From the NCBI RefSeq assembly GCF_028473145.1, contig NZ_CP092370.1, positions 2,170,001 to 2,234,000 on the forward strand: a stretch of 64,000 bases of DNA, in the 5' to 3' direction. Positions 17,043 through 26,243 of the stretch are shown here, in pieces. Made by a program: the position numbers and the translations under genes. The notes beneath the pieces were generated by a model. It had not been told where the DNA came from, made no database searches, and saw only the letters and a program-made list of their open reading frames with translations. The stretch's first letter is position 1. Every line of letters starts with the position of its first letter. This DNA comes from Flavobacterium sp. CBA20B-1 (GTDB lineage: Bacteria; Bacteroidota; Bacteroidia; Flavobacteriales; Flavobacteriaceae).

Positions 17043-17873
17043 TTACCCCAAAGCCACATCCAGCATCATCATTACAATAAAACCGCCAATAAAGCCAAGG
17101 GTGGCAATATCGCCGTTATCGCCTTGCTGGGTTTCTGGAACAACTTCTTCAATCACCACAAAAATCATGGCTCCGGCTGCAAAGGCTAATGCGTAAGGCA
17201 AAATCGGCGTAAAAAAGCCAACAGCCAATGCCCCAATCACAGCCGCAACGGGTTCCACCAATGCGGAGCTTTGTCCGTACATAAAACTTTTGCCTTTGCT
17301 CATTCCCGCCCGGCGCAACGGAAACGAAACCGCCAAACCTTCGGGTAAATTTTGCAAACCAATGCCAATCGCCAAAGTTAATGCCCCGGCAATGGTAGCT
17401 TCGGGAATTCCAGCAGCCACACCACCAAACAAAACGCCAACCGCCAAACCTTCTGGAATGTTGTGCAGCGTAATTGCTAAAACTAATAAAGTTGTTTTTT
17501 GCCAAGGCGTTTTGGTTTTAACGCCTTCGGTTTTGGATTCGGGATGATTCAAATGCAAATGCGGCAACACTTTATCCAAGCCAAACAAGAACAATGCGCC
17601 TAACGCAAAGCCAATGGCAGCAGGTATTACTTTGGTAAAACCTTCGCCCTGACTCATGTTTATGGCAGGTGCCAACAAACTCCAAAAGCTGGCTGCAATC
17701 ATCACGCCGCCTGTGAAACCAAGCATGCCGTCTAATAATTTTTTGTTCGGATTGCGAAAAACAAAAACCAATGCCGCGCCAATTGCGGTTAACGACCAAG
17801 TGAATAATCCGGCGAAAAGTGCTGCCCAAACCGGATCTACCGATTCAAAAAAAGCGATGAGTTGATCGAACAT
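17043..17873 (-). CDS. ZIP family divalent metal transporter
   Basis: The 276-residue protein has about eight membrane spans, a His-rich cytoplasmic loop (LPHLHLNHPE) between spans three and four, and the ZIP signature HNIPEGLAVG in span four, followed by NLPEGLAV in span five. These carry the metal-binding His, Asn, Glu residues of the family. ZupT-like ZIP proteins import Zn, Mn or Fe. The start codon lies one base after the stop of the upstream DtxR-type regulator, so they are cotranscribed and the transporter is probably under its metal control. Confidence 0.92.
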   Translation of the reverse strand: MFDQLIAFFESVDPVWAALFAGLFTWSLTAIGAALVFVFRNPNKKLLDGMLGFTGGVMIAASFWSLLAPAINMSQGEGFTKVIPAAIGFALGALFLFGLDKVLPHLHLNHPESKTEGVKTKTPWQKTTLLVLAITLHNIPEGLAVGVLFGGVAAGIPEATIAGALTLAIGIGLQNLPEGLAVSFPLRRAGMSKGKSFMYGQSSALVEPVAAVIGALAVGFFTPILPYALAFAAGAMIFVVIEEVVPETQQGDNGDIATLGFIGGFIVMMMLDVALG

Positions 17874-17874
17874 A

Positions 17875-18531
17875 TTAAATTTTCTTTACAAATAAGTTTT
17901 GAGCCACAACTTTAGAAAGAGTTAACTCGGTTGATTGAAAAAGTACCGTTACTGAATGGTCGAAATTTTCGTGTTTTAAAATTTTAAACGTGCTTCCAAG
18001 AGCAATTTTTTGTCGGTCTAAATATTGCAAAAATGCAGGCGAAGTGTCTTTCACACCCACACACATATATTCGCTGCTTACTTTTGCCTCTGTGAGCAAC
18101 TCTTTTTCTCGGTACGGAATTTCGCCTTTGGCATTGGGAATCGGGTCGCCATGCGGATCTTCTTTCGGATAATCTAAAAAAGCATCTAGTGCGTTAATCA
18201 ATTTTTCCGACTTGATATGTTCCAATTCTTCGGCAACATCGTGCACTTCATCCCAATTAAAATGTAGTTTATCCACCAAAAAAACCTCCCATAAACGGTG
18301 CTTTCTAATAATCATTTTGGCTGTTTGTATCCCCAATTTAGTGATAAAAACGCCTTTGTATCGTTCGTGTGTAATTAATTTTTTCTCTTTTAATTTCTTT
18401 ATCATATCGGTCACCGATGACGCTTTGGTATCAATTTTTTGAGCAATGGCATTGGTAGAAATGCCATTATCTTCGGTTTGCGATAAATGATAAATTATTT
18501 TTAAATAGTTTTCTTCGGAATGAGTAAGCAT
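17875..18531 (-). CDS. DtxR/MntR-family metal-dependent transcriptional regulator
   Basis: The 218-residue protein has an N-terminal winged helix (residues 1-65, LTHSEENYLKIIYHLS at the start), then the metal-binding and dimerisation domain with HRLWEVFLVDKLHFNW, VHDVAEELEHI and a C-terminal SH3-like FeoA domain (about 145-218). This is the iron- or manganese-responsive repressor layout. It is cotranscribed with the ZIP gene and divergent from a TonB-dependent receptor. A palindrome resembling DtxR-family operators lies in the intergenic region at 18597-18616, and a TATATTTG -7 box for this gene lies at 18548-18555. Confidence 0.92.
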   Translation of the reverse strand: MLTHSEENYLKIIYHLSQTEDNGISTNAIAQKIDTKASSVTDMIKKLKEKKLITHERYKGVFITKLGIQTAKMIIRKHRLWEVFLVDKLHFNWDEVHDVAEELEHIKSEKLINALDAFLDYPKEDPHGDPIPNAKGEIPYREKELLTEAKVSSEYMCVGVKDTSPAFLQYLDRQKIALGSTFKILKHENFDHSVTVLFQSTELTLSKVVAQNLFVKKI

Positions 18532-18596
18532 AGTTTCAAATAAATATCAAATATAAATAAATAATTGAATTTAAATGTTTAGATGTTTAAAAAATA

Positions 18597-18616
18597 TTTT
18601 TAGATTTGTCTAAAAA
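18597..18616 (+). promoter_or_regulatory. Likely DtxR-type operator over the receptor promoter
   Basis: A perfect 8-bp inverted repeat with a 4-base centre: TTTTTAGA, TTTG, TCTAAAAA. It resembles the TTTAG-n-CTAAA form of DtxR-family operators and contains a full -7 box (TAGATTTG, 18601-18608). Binding of the adjacent regulator here would block transcription of the receptor gene starting at 18626. Confidence 0.6.
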
Positions 18617-18625
18617 TTAAATAAA

Positions 18626-20878
18626 ATGAAACTAATTATATTTTTCGTGGTATTTATTTCTTTTCAGAGTGTTACTGCGCAAGTTTTTTTCAAGGGAAAG
18701 GTGATAAATAATGGATTGCCTGTTGAAACAGTTGTTTATATTGAAGAAATCGATACGGAATTGCCTACAAACGCCGATGGATATTTTTATTATGAATTTG
18801 AAAAAGAAGGTTTGTATCATGCCAAAATTCAGAATGAAAATGGATTTATACAAGATTTTGAGTGGATGGTATCGGCTGATAATCCACAGTTCCATTTTAT
18901 TTTAAACCAAGAACCGGTTGCTGATCAATTAGACGAAATTGTGATTTCGGGCAGTTTAAAACCTGTGCTTCGGTCTGAAAGTTTAATGCCGGTAGAGGTA
19001 TATACACCTACTTTTTTCAAAAAAAATCCAACCCCAAATATTTTTGAAGCCCTTCAAAATGTCAATGGTGTAAAGCCGCAGGTAAATTGCAGTGTTTGCA
19101 ACACGGGCGATATTCATATAAATGGTTTAGAAGGACCTTATACTTTTGTTTTGATCGATGGAATGCCTATTGTAAGTGGCTTGTCAACAGTTTATGGTTT
19201 GTCGGGCATTCCGAATTCGTTAATAGAGAAAGTAGAAATCGTGAAAGGTCCGGCATCGTCGTTATACGGTAGTGAAGCTGTGGGTGGATTGATCAATATC
19301 ATTACAAAAAATCCGTTGTATGCATCAAAATATGCAGTTGATGTTTTTGGAACTTCGTGGGGTGAAATCAATACTGATTTGGGTCTTTCTTTAAAAGTTT
19401 CAGAAAAAGTGCATTGGTTAATGGGGGTGAATTACTTTAATTATTCCAATACCATCGACAAAAATAAAGACGGATTTACCGATATTACTTTGCAAGACCG
19501 TATTTCAATTTTCAACAAATTTACGTTTAATCGCAACTCAAAAAAGCAATTAGCAGTTGCCACTCGTTATTTTTACGAAGATCGGTGGGGTGGACAAATG
19601 AATTGGAACCGCAATTTCCGAGGAGGAACCGATGTGTATGGAGAATCGATTTACACCAACCGCTTTGAATTGCTTGGTTTATACGAATTGCCGTTTACCG
19701 AAAAAATTACCAGTCAGTTTTCCTTTACCGCTCACGATCAAAATTCCATGTATGGCGATACACCTTTTCTTGCCAAACAAAACATTGCTTTTGCTCAATT
19801 CTATTGGGATAAAACCTATGGAAAACACGATTTTTTGATGGGAACTGCTGCCCGCTATCAATTGTATGATGACAACAGCGTAGCCACTTCTACAGCAGAT
19901 GAAACATTTATTCCCAGTTTTTTTGTTCAAGATTCATATAAAATCAACAAGCTTTTCAGTGTGTTGGGCGGTTTGCGATATGATTACCACAAAACCCACA
20001 AAAGTATTGTTACGCCCAGACTGGCATTTCGCTATGAATCTAAAAAAGGAACCATTTTGCGTTTAAACACTGGCACCGGTTTTAGAGTAGTAAATTTGTT
20101 TACAGAAGAACATGCGGCGCTTTCCGGCGCACGAGAAGTGGTGATTTTAGAAGATTTAAAACCCGAACAATCGTTTAATGTGAATCTGAATTTCCTAAAA
20201 ACCTGGATGTTGAAAGATGATTTAATGCTTCAAGCCGAAGCAGCAGCTTGGTACACGCATTTTACCAATTCCATTATCCCTGACTATGACACCAACCCCA
20301 ATGAAATTATTTATAAAAATTTAGAAGGATATGCCGAAACTAAAGGAATCAGCTTGAATGTAGATGCAGTGTATGCTAATAATTTAAAAATGATGTTGGG
20401 GGTAACGTTGCAAGATGTAGGTAAGGTAGAAAAGGGTGTGCGTACGCAACAAATTCTTACTGAAAAATTTTCGGGCACTTGGGTGGTTTCCTACACTTTT
20501 AATAATTTAAACCTTACGGTTGACTATTCTGGAAATGTATATGGACCGATGCGTTTGCCTTTAGTGAGTGCATTAGATCCGCGTTTGCCCTATTCTAAAA
20601 CCTATAGTTTACAAAATATTCAATTTACATATAAAGGTTTTAAGCATTTTGAAATCTATGGAGGTGTGAAAAATATTTTGAATTGGACACCCAACAAAAA
20701 CAATCCGTTTTTAATTGCTCGTTCACATGATCCATTTAACAAAAATGTGCAATATGATGCTAATGGAACTGCTTTGGTAACGGCTGAAAATCCGTATGGT
20801 TTAGTGTTTGATCCCACTTATATTTATGCACCAAACCAAGGTATTAGAACTTTTTTTGGAGTGCGGTACAGCTTTTAA
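18626..20878 (+). CDS. TonB-dependent outer membrane receptor
   Basis: The 750-residue protein has a signal peptide ending in VTAQ, a carboxypeptidase-regulatory-like domain (about 20-90), a plug domain (about 105-230, with NGLEGPYTFVLIDGMP and VEIVKGPASSLYGSEAVGG) and a large beta-barrel ending in an aromatic residue (GVRYSF). TonB-dependent receptors import scarce nutrients, mostly metal chelates. The divergent DtxR-type regulator and the operator over its promoter suggest uptake of iron or manganese in some bound form. The plug contains an unusual CSVCNTGD pair of cysteines near residue 155-160. Confidence 0.93.
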   Translation: MKLIIFFVVFISFQSVTAQVFFKGKVINNGLPVETVVYIEEIDTELPTNADGYFYYEFEKEGLYHAKIQNENGFIQDFEWMVSADNPQFHFILNQEPVADQLDEIVISGSLKPVLRSESLMPVEVYTPTFFKKNPTPNIFEALQNVNGVKPQVNCSVCNTGDIHINGLEGPYTFVLIDGMPIVSGLSTVYGLSGIPNSLIEKVEIVKGPASSLYGSEAVGGLINIITKNPLYASKYAVDVFGTSWGEINTDLGLSLKVSEKVHWLMGVNYFNYSNTIDKNKDGFTDITLQDRISIFNKFTFNRNSKKQLAVATRYFYEDRWGGQMNWNRNFRGGTDVYGESIYTNRFELLGLYELPFTEKITSQFSFTAHDQNSMYGDTPFLAKQNIAFAQFYWDKTYGKHDFLMGTAARYQLYDDNSVATSTADETFIPSFFVQDSYKINKLFSVLGGLRYDYHKTHKSIVTPRLAFRYESKKGTILRLNTGTGFRVVNLFTEEHAALSGAREVVILEDLKPEQSFNVNLNFLKTWMLKDDLMLQAEAAAWYTHFTNSIIPDYDTNPNEIIYKNLEGYAETKGISLNVDAVYANNLKMMLGVTLQDVGKVEKGVRTQQILTEKFSGTWVVSYTFNNLNLTVDYSGNVYGPMRLPLVSALDPRLPYSKTYSLQNIQFTYKGFKHFEIYGGVKNILNWTPNKNNPFLIARSHDPFNKNVQYDANGTALVTAENPYGLVFDPTYIYAPNQGIRTFFGVRYSF

Positions 20879-20990
20879 AATTGTGTTAAAAACTATTTAT
20901 TTTAAGCAAAAATTTCACTATGTATTTGTTTTTCAGTATCTTTGCCTTTGTGTTAAAATTAAAAGGTGCTTTTTAACAATAAAAAAAGCC

Positions 20991-20998
20991 TATATTTG
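20991..20998 (+). promoter_or_regulatory. -7 box upstream of the membrane protein gene at 21025
   Basis: TATATTTG, a full TAnnTTTG match 26 bases before the ATG. The -33 element is not clear. Confidence 0.45.
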
Positions 20999-21024
20999 CC
21001 AGCAAACAACAATAATTTAAAACT

Positions 21025-21447
21025 ATGTACACAGGTTTACAACACGCACATTCTTACATTGCCTATTTGGCTTTAATTTTGTTAATTGTTGCTTCGATCA
21101 ACGCAATCATTGGAATGACATCAAACAAAGAATTTAAAGATGGCGACCGTAAAATTTCGTTATTTGCGTTAATTTTTACACACATACAATTGTTAATTGG
21201 AATCATACTTTATTTTGTGTCTCCAATGGTTCAATCATTTTCAGTAGCAATGAAAGATAGCACCTTGCGATTGTATGCTTTAGAGCATCCATTGATCAAT
21301 ATAATTGCAGTAGTTTTAATTACAATTGGTTGGTCGCGTCACAAAAAAATGACAACAAGTAAAGCAAAATTCAAATCAATTGCCATCATGTATGCCTTGG
21401 GAACCATCTTGATATTGTCTAGAATTCCTTGGAGCGCTTGGTTATAA
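21025..21447 (+). CDS. Four-span membrane protein of the flavobacterial 'cytochrome B'-annotated type
   Basis: The 140-residue protein has four hydrophobic spans (about 10-28, 45-65, 88-105, 118-136) and conserved-looking His residues at the membrane edges (LQHAHSYIAYL near the start, FTHIQL, LEHPLIN and SRHKK). Similar proteins in flavobacteria are often labelled cytochrome B, but haem binding is not established. Single gene with its own promoter. Confidence 0.7.
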   Translation: MYTGLQHAHSYIAYLALILLIVASINAIIGMTSNKEFKDGDRKISLFALIFTHIQLLIGIILYFVSPMVQSFSVAMKDSTLRLYALEHPLINIIAVVLITIGWSRHKKMTTSKAKFKSIAIMYALGTILILSRIPWSAWL

Positions 21448-21529
21448 AATTCAATTCTTAAATTAAATAAAAAGAAAAGAATCCTCTTGTCTTTACAAGA
21501 AAAAAAGAAGTTTAATTAAATTACAATTT

Positions 21530-22174
21530 ATGAAGAAGCATTTTTCATTAATTTTAGTAGGATTGGTAACACTAACGGCAATAATGAGCTACGGTGTATT
21601 ATCAAAAAACACGGAGACGGATAACAACGAAAAGGTTGTGGGGAAAGAATTAGCGTTTGCAGAAGTAGCAACAGCTAACAGTTTGGGGAAAGATTCTTCT
21701 AAAATAAACGAAAAAGAAGCAGACTTAAAAAGCGAATTAGTTAAATTAAATGCCGAATTAGAAGCCTTGGAAGAGGAAGTAGAGGTGGTGCATGAAGAAA
21801 CAAATGCTTCTTATTACCACGACAAATTCAACGGTAGAAAAACAGCAAGTGGTGCCATTTTTAGCAATAAAAAATATACTGCGGCTCACAAAACACTTCC
21901 TTTTGGTACCAAAGTACGCGTGACCAATTTAAGAAATGATCGCGAAATAATTGTAGAAATAAACGATCGCGGCCCTTTTGTGAAAGGTCGAAAACTAGAT
22001 TTAAGCAAAACCGCTTTTATGGACCTAGCAAGTAATAAAGGTCGTGGTGTTTTACCTGTTAAAATAGAAGTTTTACCAGAAAACTACGAAGAAAGAAAAA
22101 GCGAATTGCAAGAAGAATTAAGTATCATTACTTCTATTCCAGAAGATTTAGATTTAAACGAATTTGCGCTATAA
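21530..22174 (+). CDS. RlpA-like double-psi beta-barrel protein (septal ring lytic transglycosylase type)
   Basis: The 214-residue protein has an N-terminal hydrophobic export segment (residues 5-24), a Glu/Lys-rich coiled stretch (about 55-90) and a double-psi beta-barrel domain (about 93-185) with ASYYHDKFNGRKTASG, AAHKTLPFGTKVRVTN and INDRGPF. These are the hallmark motifs of RlpA, which cleaves naked glycan strands in the cell wall. The typical SPOR domain is absent. A second RlpA-like gene follows with an 11-base overlap. Confidence 0.88.
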   Translation: MKKHFSLILVGLVTLTAIMSYGVLSKNTETDNNEKVVGKELAFAEVATANSLGKDSSKINEKEADLKSELVKLNAELEALEEEVEVVHEETNASYYHDKFNGRKTASGAIFSNKKYTAAHKTLPFGTKVRVTNLRNDREIIVEINDRGPFVKGRKLDLSKTAFMDLASNKGRGVLPVKIEVLPENYEERKSELQEELSIITSIPEDLDLNEFAL

Positions 22175-22556
22175 CGTATTTTTTATACTAATATTAATGT
22201 GTTTGGCAAGTTGCAAAACCGCCAAAACAAACAAAAAAACAGAAACCTCATTGTTTAAAAATGAGGTTTTTGCTTGTTATTACCACGATAAATTCAATGG
22301 CAGAACCACTGCCAATGGAGAAATTTTTTCAAATAATAAGCAAACGGCCGCTCACAAAACCCTCCCATTTGGCACAAAAGTAAAAGTAACCAACCTTGCA
22401 AACAACAAAAGTGTTGAGGTGTTGATTAACGACCGCGGTCCATTCACAAAAGGCTTAGAAATTGACCTAAGCAAAAAAGCGTTCAATGCCATTTCCCACG
22501 ATAAAAAAGCAGGTAAGCTAAAAGTGAAATTAGAATTGGTTAATCCACCCAATTAG
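22164..22556 (+). CDS. RlpA-like lipoprotein (paralogue of the upstream gene)
   Basis: A 130-residue protein made almost only of the double-psi beta-barrel, with CYYHDKFNGRTTANGE, AAHKTLPFGTKVKVTN and INDRGPF nearly identical to the neighbour. The TTG at 22164 is chosen as start: it yields a full lipoprotein signal peptide with lipobox LASC, while the first ATG (22197) would remove it. The start overlaps the upstream stop by 11 bases. This looks like a tandem duplication in which one copy is lipid-anchored. The 3' end overlaps the convergent CYTH gene by 17 bases. Confidence 0.82.
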   Translation: MRYNVFFILILMCLASCKTAKTNKKTETSLFKNEVFACYYHDKFNGRTTANGEIFSNNKQTAAHKTLPFGTKVKVTNLANNKSVEVLINDRGPFTKGLEIDLSKKAFNAISHDKKAGKLKVKLELVNPPN

Positions 22557-23013
22557 CAAACGGATGATTGCTTAAATAAGAGTTGTAAAATCGCTTATCA
22601 CCTGTAAGTTCATCGCCCAGCCAATCGGGTTTTTCAAAATGTTCATCGGTAGTTTGCAATTCAATTTCGGCAATAACTAAACCGGTGTTTAATCCTTCAA
22701 AAACATCCACTTCAAACACTGCATCTCCATTCAAAACTATATATCTGGTTTTATCGATGATGAAATCCTCACAAAGCAATAGCAAAGCTTCTGCCTCTTC
22801 AACAGCAATCTCTTTTTCCCATTCAAACCGTTTTAAACCATCGGCACTGCTTATTCCCTTAACCGTAATGAAACCTTTATCGCCTTTAATACGCACCCGA
22901 ACCGTTCGGTTTTCGTTAGAATTCAAATAACCTTGCGTAATCTTATAGCTTTTTTTAGCATTCGCCAAAAAAGTAGTACTTTTAACGCTGAATTTTCGTT
23001 CAATTTCAAACAT
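22540..23013 (-). CDS. CYTH domain protein
   Basis: The 157-residue protein begins with EIERKF, the ExExK motif that gives the CYTH (CyaB/thiamine triphosphatase) fold its metal and phosphate site, followed by the alternating strands RVRIKGDKGFITVKG and FEVDVFEGLNTGLVIAEIEL typical of the tunnel. Bacterial members hydrolyse triphosphates such as inorganic tripolyphosphate or thiamine triphosphate, or act as class IV adenylate cyclases; which applies here is unknown. Cytoplasmic, single gene. Confidence 0.88.
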   Translation of the reverse strand: MFEIERKFSVKSTTFLANAKKSYKITQGYLNSNENRTVRVRIKGDKGFITVKGISSADGLKRFEWEKEIAVEEAEALLLLCEDFIIDKTRYIVLNGDAVFEVDVFEGLNTGLVIAEIELQTTDEHFEKPDWLGDELTGDKRFYNSYLSNHPFANWVD

Positions 23014-23061
23014 GATTTTTTTAAGTTTTACTAAAGAATCAAATATCGTAAAAAAGATTGT

Positions 23062-25098
23062 ATGAGTTTATTAAAAAAGAACTTTACCTATAAAAACATT
23101 AGCGAAATCTTTGCGAAGTATATCGTAGAAGATCAAGTAATGTTGCAAGATAGCCTGTATTTTTTGTACGATTTGGTTCGATATATTCGTCCGAAAAATC
23201 CAAAACGCGTAGCAAACATTACTCTTCGCGAATTGTTGGATCATTTAATTGAATTTGATAAGGATCGAAAAACGTTAAGTGATTATTTAAAAAATATTCT
23301 TTCAGGAAGAAAGTTTCACTTAATGGCTTCAGACGCCGGTATTCTGCAAGATTCTGATTTTTTATATGAAATAAGAAAGCGTATCTCGGCTAAAGTTTTG
23401 CCCTATCAGCCCCAGAAAGAAACATTAGAATATGTTTTAAATCAGGTTTTTTATAAAGAAAATGATTTTATTTGGATTAATAAAATTCCACTGACCGAAT
23501 TGGTAGAGCTGCTTGAAATCTTGCAAATAAAAGATATTTATCAGTTTGAAAAAGCCGATGAAGGTGCCATGTCTGAAATGCTTTATGCCATGGGATTGCT
23601 CACCCAACGAATGAGTGGTCGTTCCATGGAAACCAGTATTTTAAATATGATTCCTAAATACAACCACTTGGCGAGTCCGTTTTTAGGTTTCGAAAGTGAA
23701 TTTCTAGAAATAGAAAGCCGCTTGCGCAAAGGCGAAATTCAGTTTGTTGATGCCAATGATTTAAACTATAAACAATTAGTTATTTTGCACAATCAATGTG
23801 TAGAGTTGGTGAAACACGCCTATAAAAACAGCTCCGTGTTTGGAATTACCCTTAAAGTAAACCAAAGTTTATTGCGAATTAGGCAGCAATTAGATCGCAT
23901 CAAATTTTTAATGGATTTATTAGTGGTTGATACCAAACAAGACCAACTCACAAACACCATTAAATTGTCACTCAGACTAATCGAATACAATTGCTATAAA
24001 AACAATGTAAGCAAACTAATCGCAGAAAGTACGCAAGTAGTTTCCTACGAAATAACACAATATACCGCCAAAACCGGAGAACATTACATTACCGAAACTG
24101 TAAAAGAATATTTTGGAATGTTCAAAGCTTCATTAGGTGCCGGGTTAATAGTGGGTTTTTTGTGTATCTTTAAAGTGTTGCTGTCCAAGTCCGATACCAG
24201 CGATTTTGGATTTGCCTTTCTGTACAGTATGAACTATGCTTTTGGATTCATAGTGATTTATTTGTTAGGCTTTGCTTTAGCAACCAAACAGCCTGCTATG
24301 ACAGCATCAACCATTATTAAAGCGATAGAAGAAGGCCGCAAAAACCAATCGTCTGCCGAACAGCATACTGCTTTTGCCCGATTGTTTGCCCGATTGTTTC
24401 GTTCGCAATTTATTGCATTTGTAGGCAATGTAATTATGGCATTTTTAGTTGCTTTGCTGCTTATTTGGTGTATAGACAGTGTTACGGGCATCAATATTAC
24501 CGATACCAAATGGCACACGCTGCTAAAAGATGCCAGCCCTGTGCATTCTTGGGCAATTTTGCATGCAGGTATCGCAGGTGTTTTTCTTTTTCTTTCTGGA
24601 ATCATTTCTGGAAATGTATCCAACAAAAACAAACACAACCAAGTGTATTACCGCATTCAAGAAAATCCATTTCTAAAAAGCACTATTGGTGCTTACAAAT
24701 CGCACCGGTTGGCTACTTGGCTCGAAAAAAAATGGCCGGGTATTATATCCAACTTTTGGTTTGGTGTGTTTATGGGCAGTACACACTCTATTGGAATTTT
24801 CTTAGGGCTGAATTTAGATATTCGCCATATAACCTTTGTGGGTGGAAACATTGCATTGGGTGCTTATGGAGCCGATTTTCAATTGCCCACAGAAACCTGG
24901 TTATGGTGTTTGCTAGGATTGTTTTTTGTAGGATTTATGAACTTTATTGTCAGTTTTGGATTGTCTTTAGGATTGGCGTTCCGTTCCAGAAACATTCCTT
25001 TGATTGAAGTATTCGCGCTACAAAAGTCGGTTTGGCAACACTTTAAAAAGCACCCTCTTCATTTCTTTTTCCCAAAGAGAAATAAGGAAAACTTGTAA
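23062..25098 (+). CDS. Membrane protein of the Gcr 'site-specific recombinase' family
   Basis: The 678-residue protein has a soluble N-terminal half with RKFHLMASDAGI, FLYEIRKRISAKVLP and FIWINKIP, a pattern I associate with the family named SpecificRecomb (Gcr). The C-terminal half has several membrane spans (about residues 355-645), ending with a loop rich in FRSRN. The family name comes from an early neisserial report; the membrane-bound layout does not look like a DNA recombinase and no catalytic recombinase motif is visible. The real role is unknown. dinB starts 12 bases downstream, so the two are probably cotranscribed. Confidence 0.75.
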   Translation: MSLLKKNFTYKNISEIFAKYIVEDQVMLQDSLYFLYDLVRYIRPKNPKRVANITLRELLDHLIEFDKDRKTLSDYLKNILSGRKFHLMASDAGILQDSDFLYEIRKRISAKVLPYQPQKETLEYVLNQVFYKENDFIWINKIPLTELVELLEILQIKDIYQFEKADEGAMSEMLYAMGLLTQRMSGRSMETSILNMIPKYNHLASPFLGFESEFLEIESRLRKGEIQFVDANDLNYKQLVILHNQCVELVKHAYKNSSVFGITLKVNQSLLRIRQQLDRIKFLMDLLVVDTKQDQLTNTIKLSLRLIEYNCYKNNVSKLIAESTQVVSYEITQYTAKTGEHYITETVKEYFGMFKASLGAGLIVGFLCIFKVLLSKSDTSDFGFAFLYSMNYAFGFIVIYLLGFALATKQPAMTASTIIKAIEEGRKNQSSAEQHTAFARLFARLFRSQFIAFVGNVIMAFLVALLLIWCIDSVTGINITDTKWHTLLKDASPVHSWAILHAGIAGVFLFLSGIISGNVSNKNKHNQVYYRIQENPFLKSTIGAYKSHRLATWLEKKWPGIISNFWFGVFMGSTHSIGIFLGLNLDIRHITFVGGNIALGAYGADFQLPTETWLWCLLGLFFVGFMNFIVSFGLSLGLAFRSRNIPLIEVFALQKSVWQHFKKHPLHFFFPKRNKENL

Positions 25099-25109
25099 AT
25101 GAATAATAA

Positions 25110-26186
25110 ATGACGGCAGCGCATCGAAAAATAATACATATCGATATGGATGCGTTTTACGCTTCGGTAGAGCAACTCGATTTTCCCGAATTGCGAAACA
25201 AACCATTGGCTGTTGGTGGTTCAGAAATCCGCGGTGTGATTTCTGCTGCAAGCTATGAAGCACGGAAATTTGGTGTGCGAAGCGCTATGAGCGGAAAATT
25301 AGCTATAAAAAAATGTCCGGAACTTATTTTTGTGAAACCCAGGTTTGATCGCTACAAAGAAGTATCGCAACAAATTCGTACCATTTTTTTAGAATATACC
25401 GATTTAGTAGAACCCTTGTCTTTAGACGAAGCGTTTTTAGATGTTACCGTTAATAAAAAAGGGATGAAAAGCGCCACTTTAATGGCAGAAGAAATCCGAC
25501 AAAAAATCTTTCAAAGTACTGGATTAACAGCGTCAGCCGGAATTTCAATAAATAAATTTCTAGCCAAAATAGCAAGCGATTATAACAAACCAAACGGACA
25601 AAAAACCATTCGCCCCGACGAGATAATTCCTTTTTTAGATTCACTGGAAATTAAACGTTTTTTTGGAGTAGGGAAGAAGACCTGTGAAAAAATGTATCAT
25701 TTGGGAATATTTACAGGCAGCGACCTGCGAATGAAATCAATAGACTTTCTAGAGGAACATTTTGGCAATTCAGGACTGCATTTTTATCAATTGGCGCGTG
25801 GTATTAGCAATTCGCCAGTAGTGCCCAACCGATTGCCGAAATCAATTGGTGCCGAACGAACCTTCACAGAAAACTTCACCTCAATCATTCCTTTGCAAGA
25901 TAAACTAAAAGACGTTTGCGAAGAAGTTTCTATACGCTTACAAAAACGCAATTTATCGGGGAAAACTCTAACCCTTAAAATAAAGTACAGTGATTTTACG
26001 CTTCAAACCAAAAGCACCACCTTGCCTTATTACATAAGCAGCTACGATTTGTTACTCGACACAGCCTTAGATTTGCTTGCAAACAGTCATTTAAAAACTT
26101 CGGTACGCTTAATTGGAATTCAAATAAGCAATTTAAACATCAACCAAAAAAAAGCAGAGTATGTGCAATTAAAATTTCGGTTTTAA
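25110..26186 (+). CDS. dinB: DNA polymerase IV (Y family)
   Basis: The 358-residue protein has the Y-family catalytic motifs: DMDAFYASVEQ near the start and SLDEAFLDVT around residues 101-110, which carry the metal-binding acidic residues. A helix-hairpin-helix (FFGVGKKTCEKMYHLGI) and little-finger domain follow. It copies damaged DNA with low fidelity. It is slightly short but complete; the C-terminus ends after the little finger with no clear clamp-binding extension beyond LKFRF. Terminated by the hairpin at 26194-26219. Confidence 0.95.
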   Translation: MTAAHRKIIHIDMDAFYASVEQLDFPELRNKPLAVGGSEIRGVISAASYEARKFGVRSAMSGKLAIKKCPELIFVKPRFDRYKEVSQQIRTIFLEYTDLVEPLSLDEAFLDVTVNKKGMKSATLMAEEIRQKIFQSTGLTASAGISINKFLAKIASDYNKPNGQKTIRPDEIIPFLDSLEIKRFFGVGKKTCEKMYHLGIFTGSDLRMKSIDFLEEHFGNSGLHFYQLARGISNSPVVPNRLPKSIGAERTFTENFTSIIPLQDKLKDVCEEVSIRLQKRNLSGKTLTLKIKYSDFTLQTKSTTLPYYISSYDLLLDTALDLLANSHLKTSVRLIGIQISNLNINQKKAEYVQLKFRF

Positions 26187-26193
26187 AGCAAAA

Positions 26194-26219
26194 AAGCTGT
26201 CCATTGTTTTGGACAGCTT
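26194..26219. terminator. Bidirectional terminator between dinB and the Omp28-like gene
   Basis: AAGCTGTCC (26194-26202) pairs with GGACAGCTT (26211-26219) around an 8-base loop, with A's before and T's after. Confidence 0.85.
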
Positions 26220-26243
26220 CTTAGAATTGATTTTTAAATGTTT

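Noticed and set aside
23062..25098. Reading the Gcr-type protein as a true DNA recombinase
   Set aside because: No tyrosine- or serine-recombinase motif is visible and half of the protein is membrane spans.
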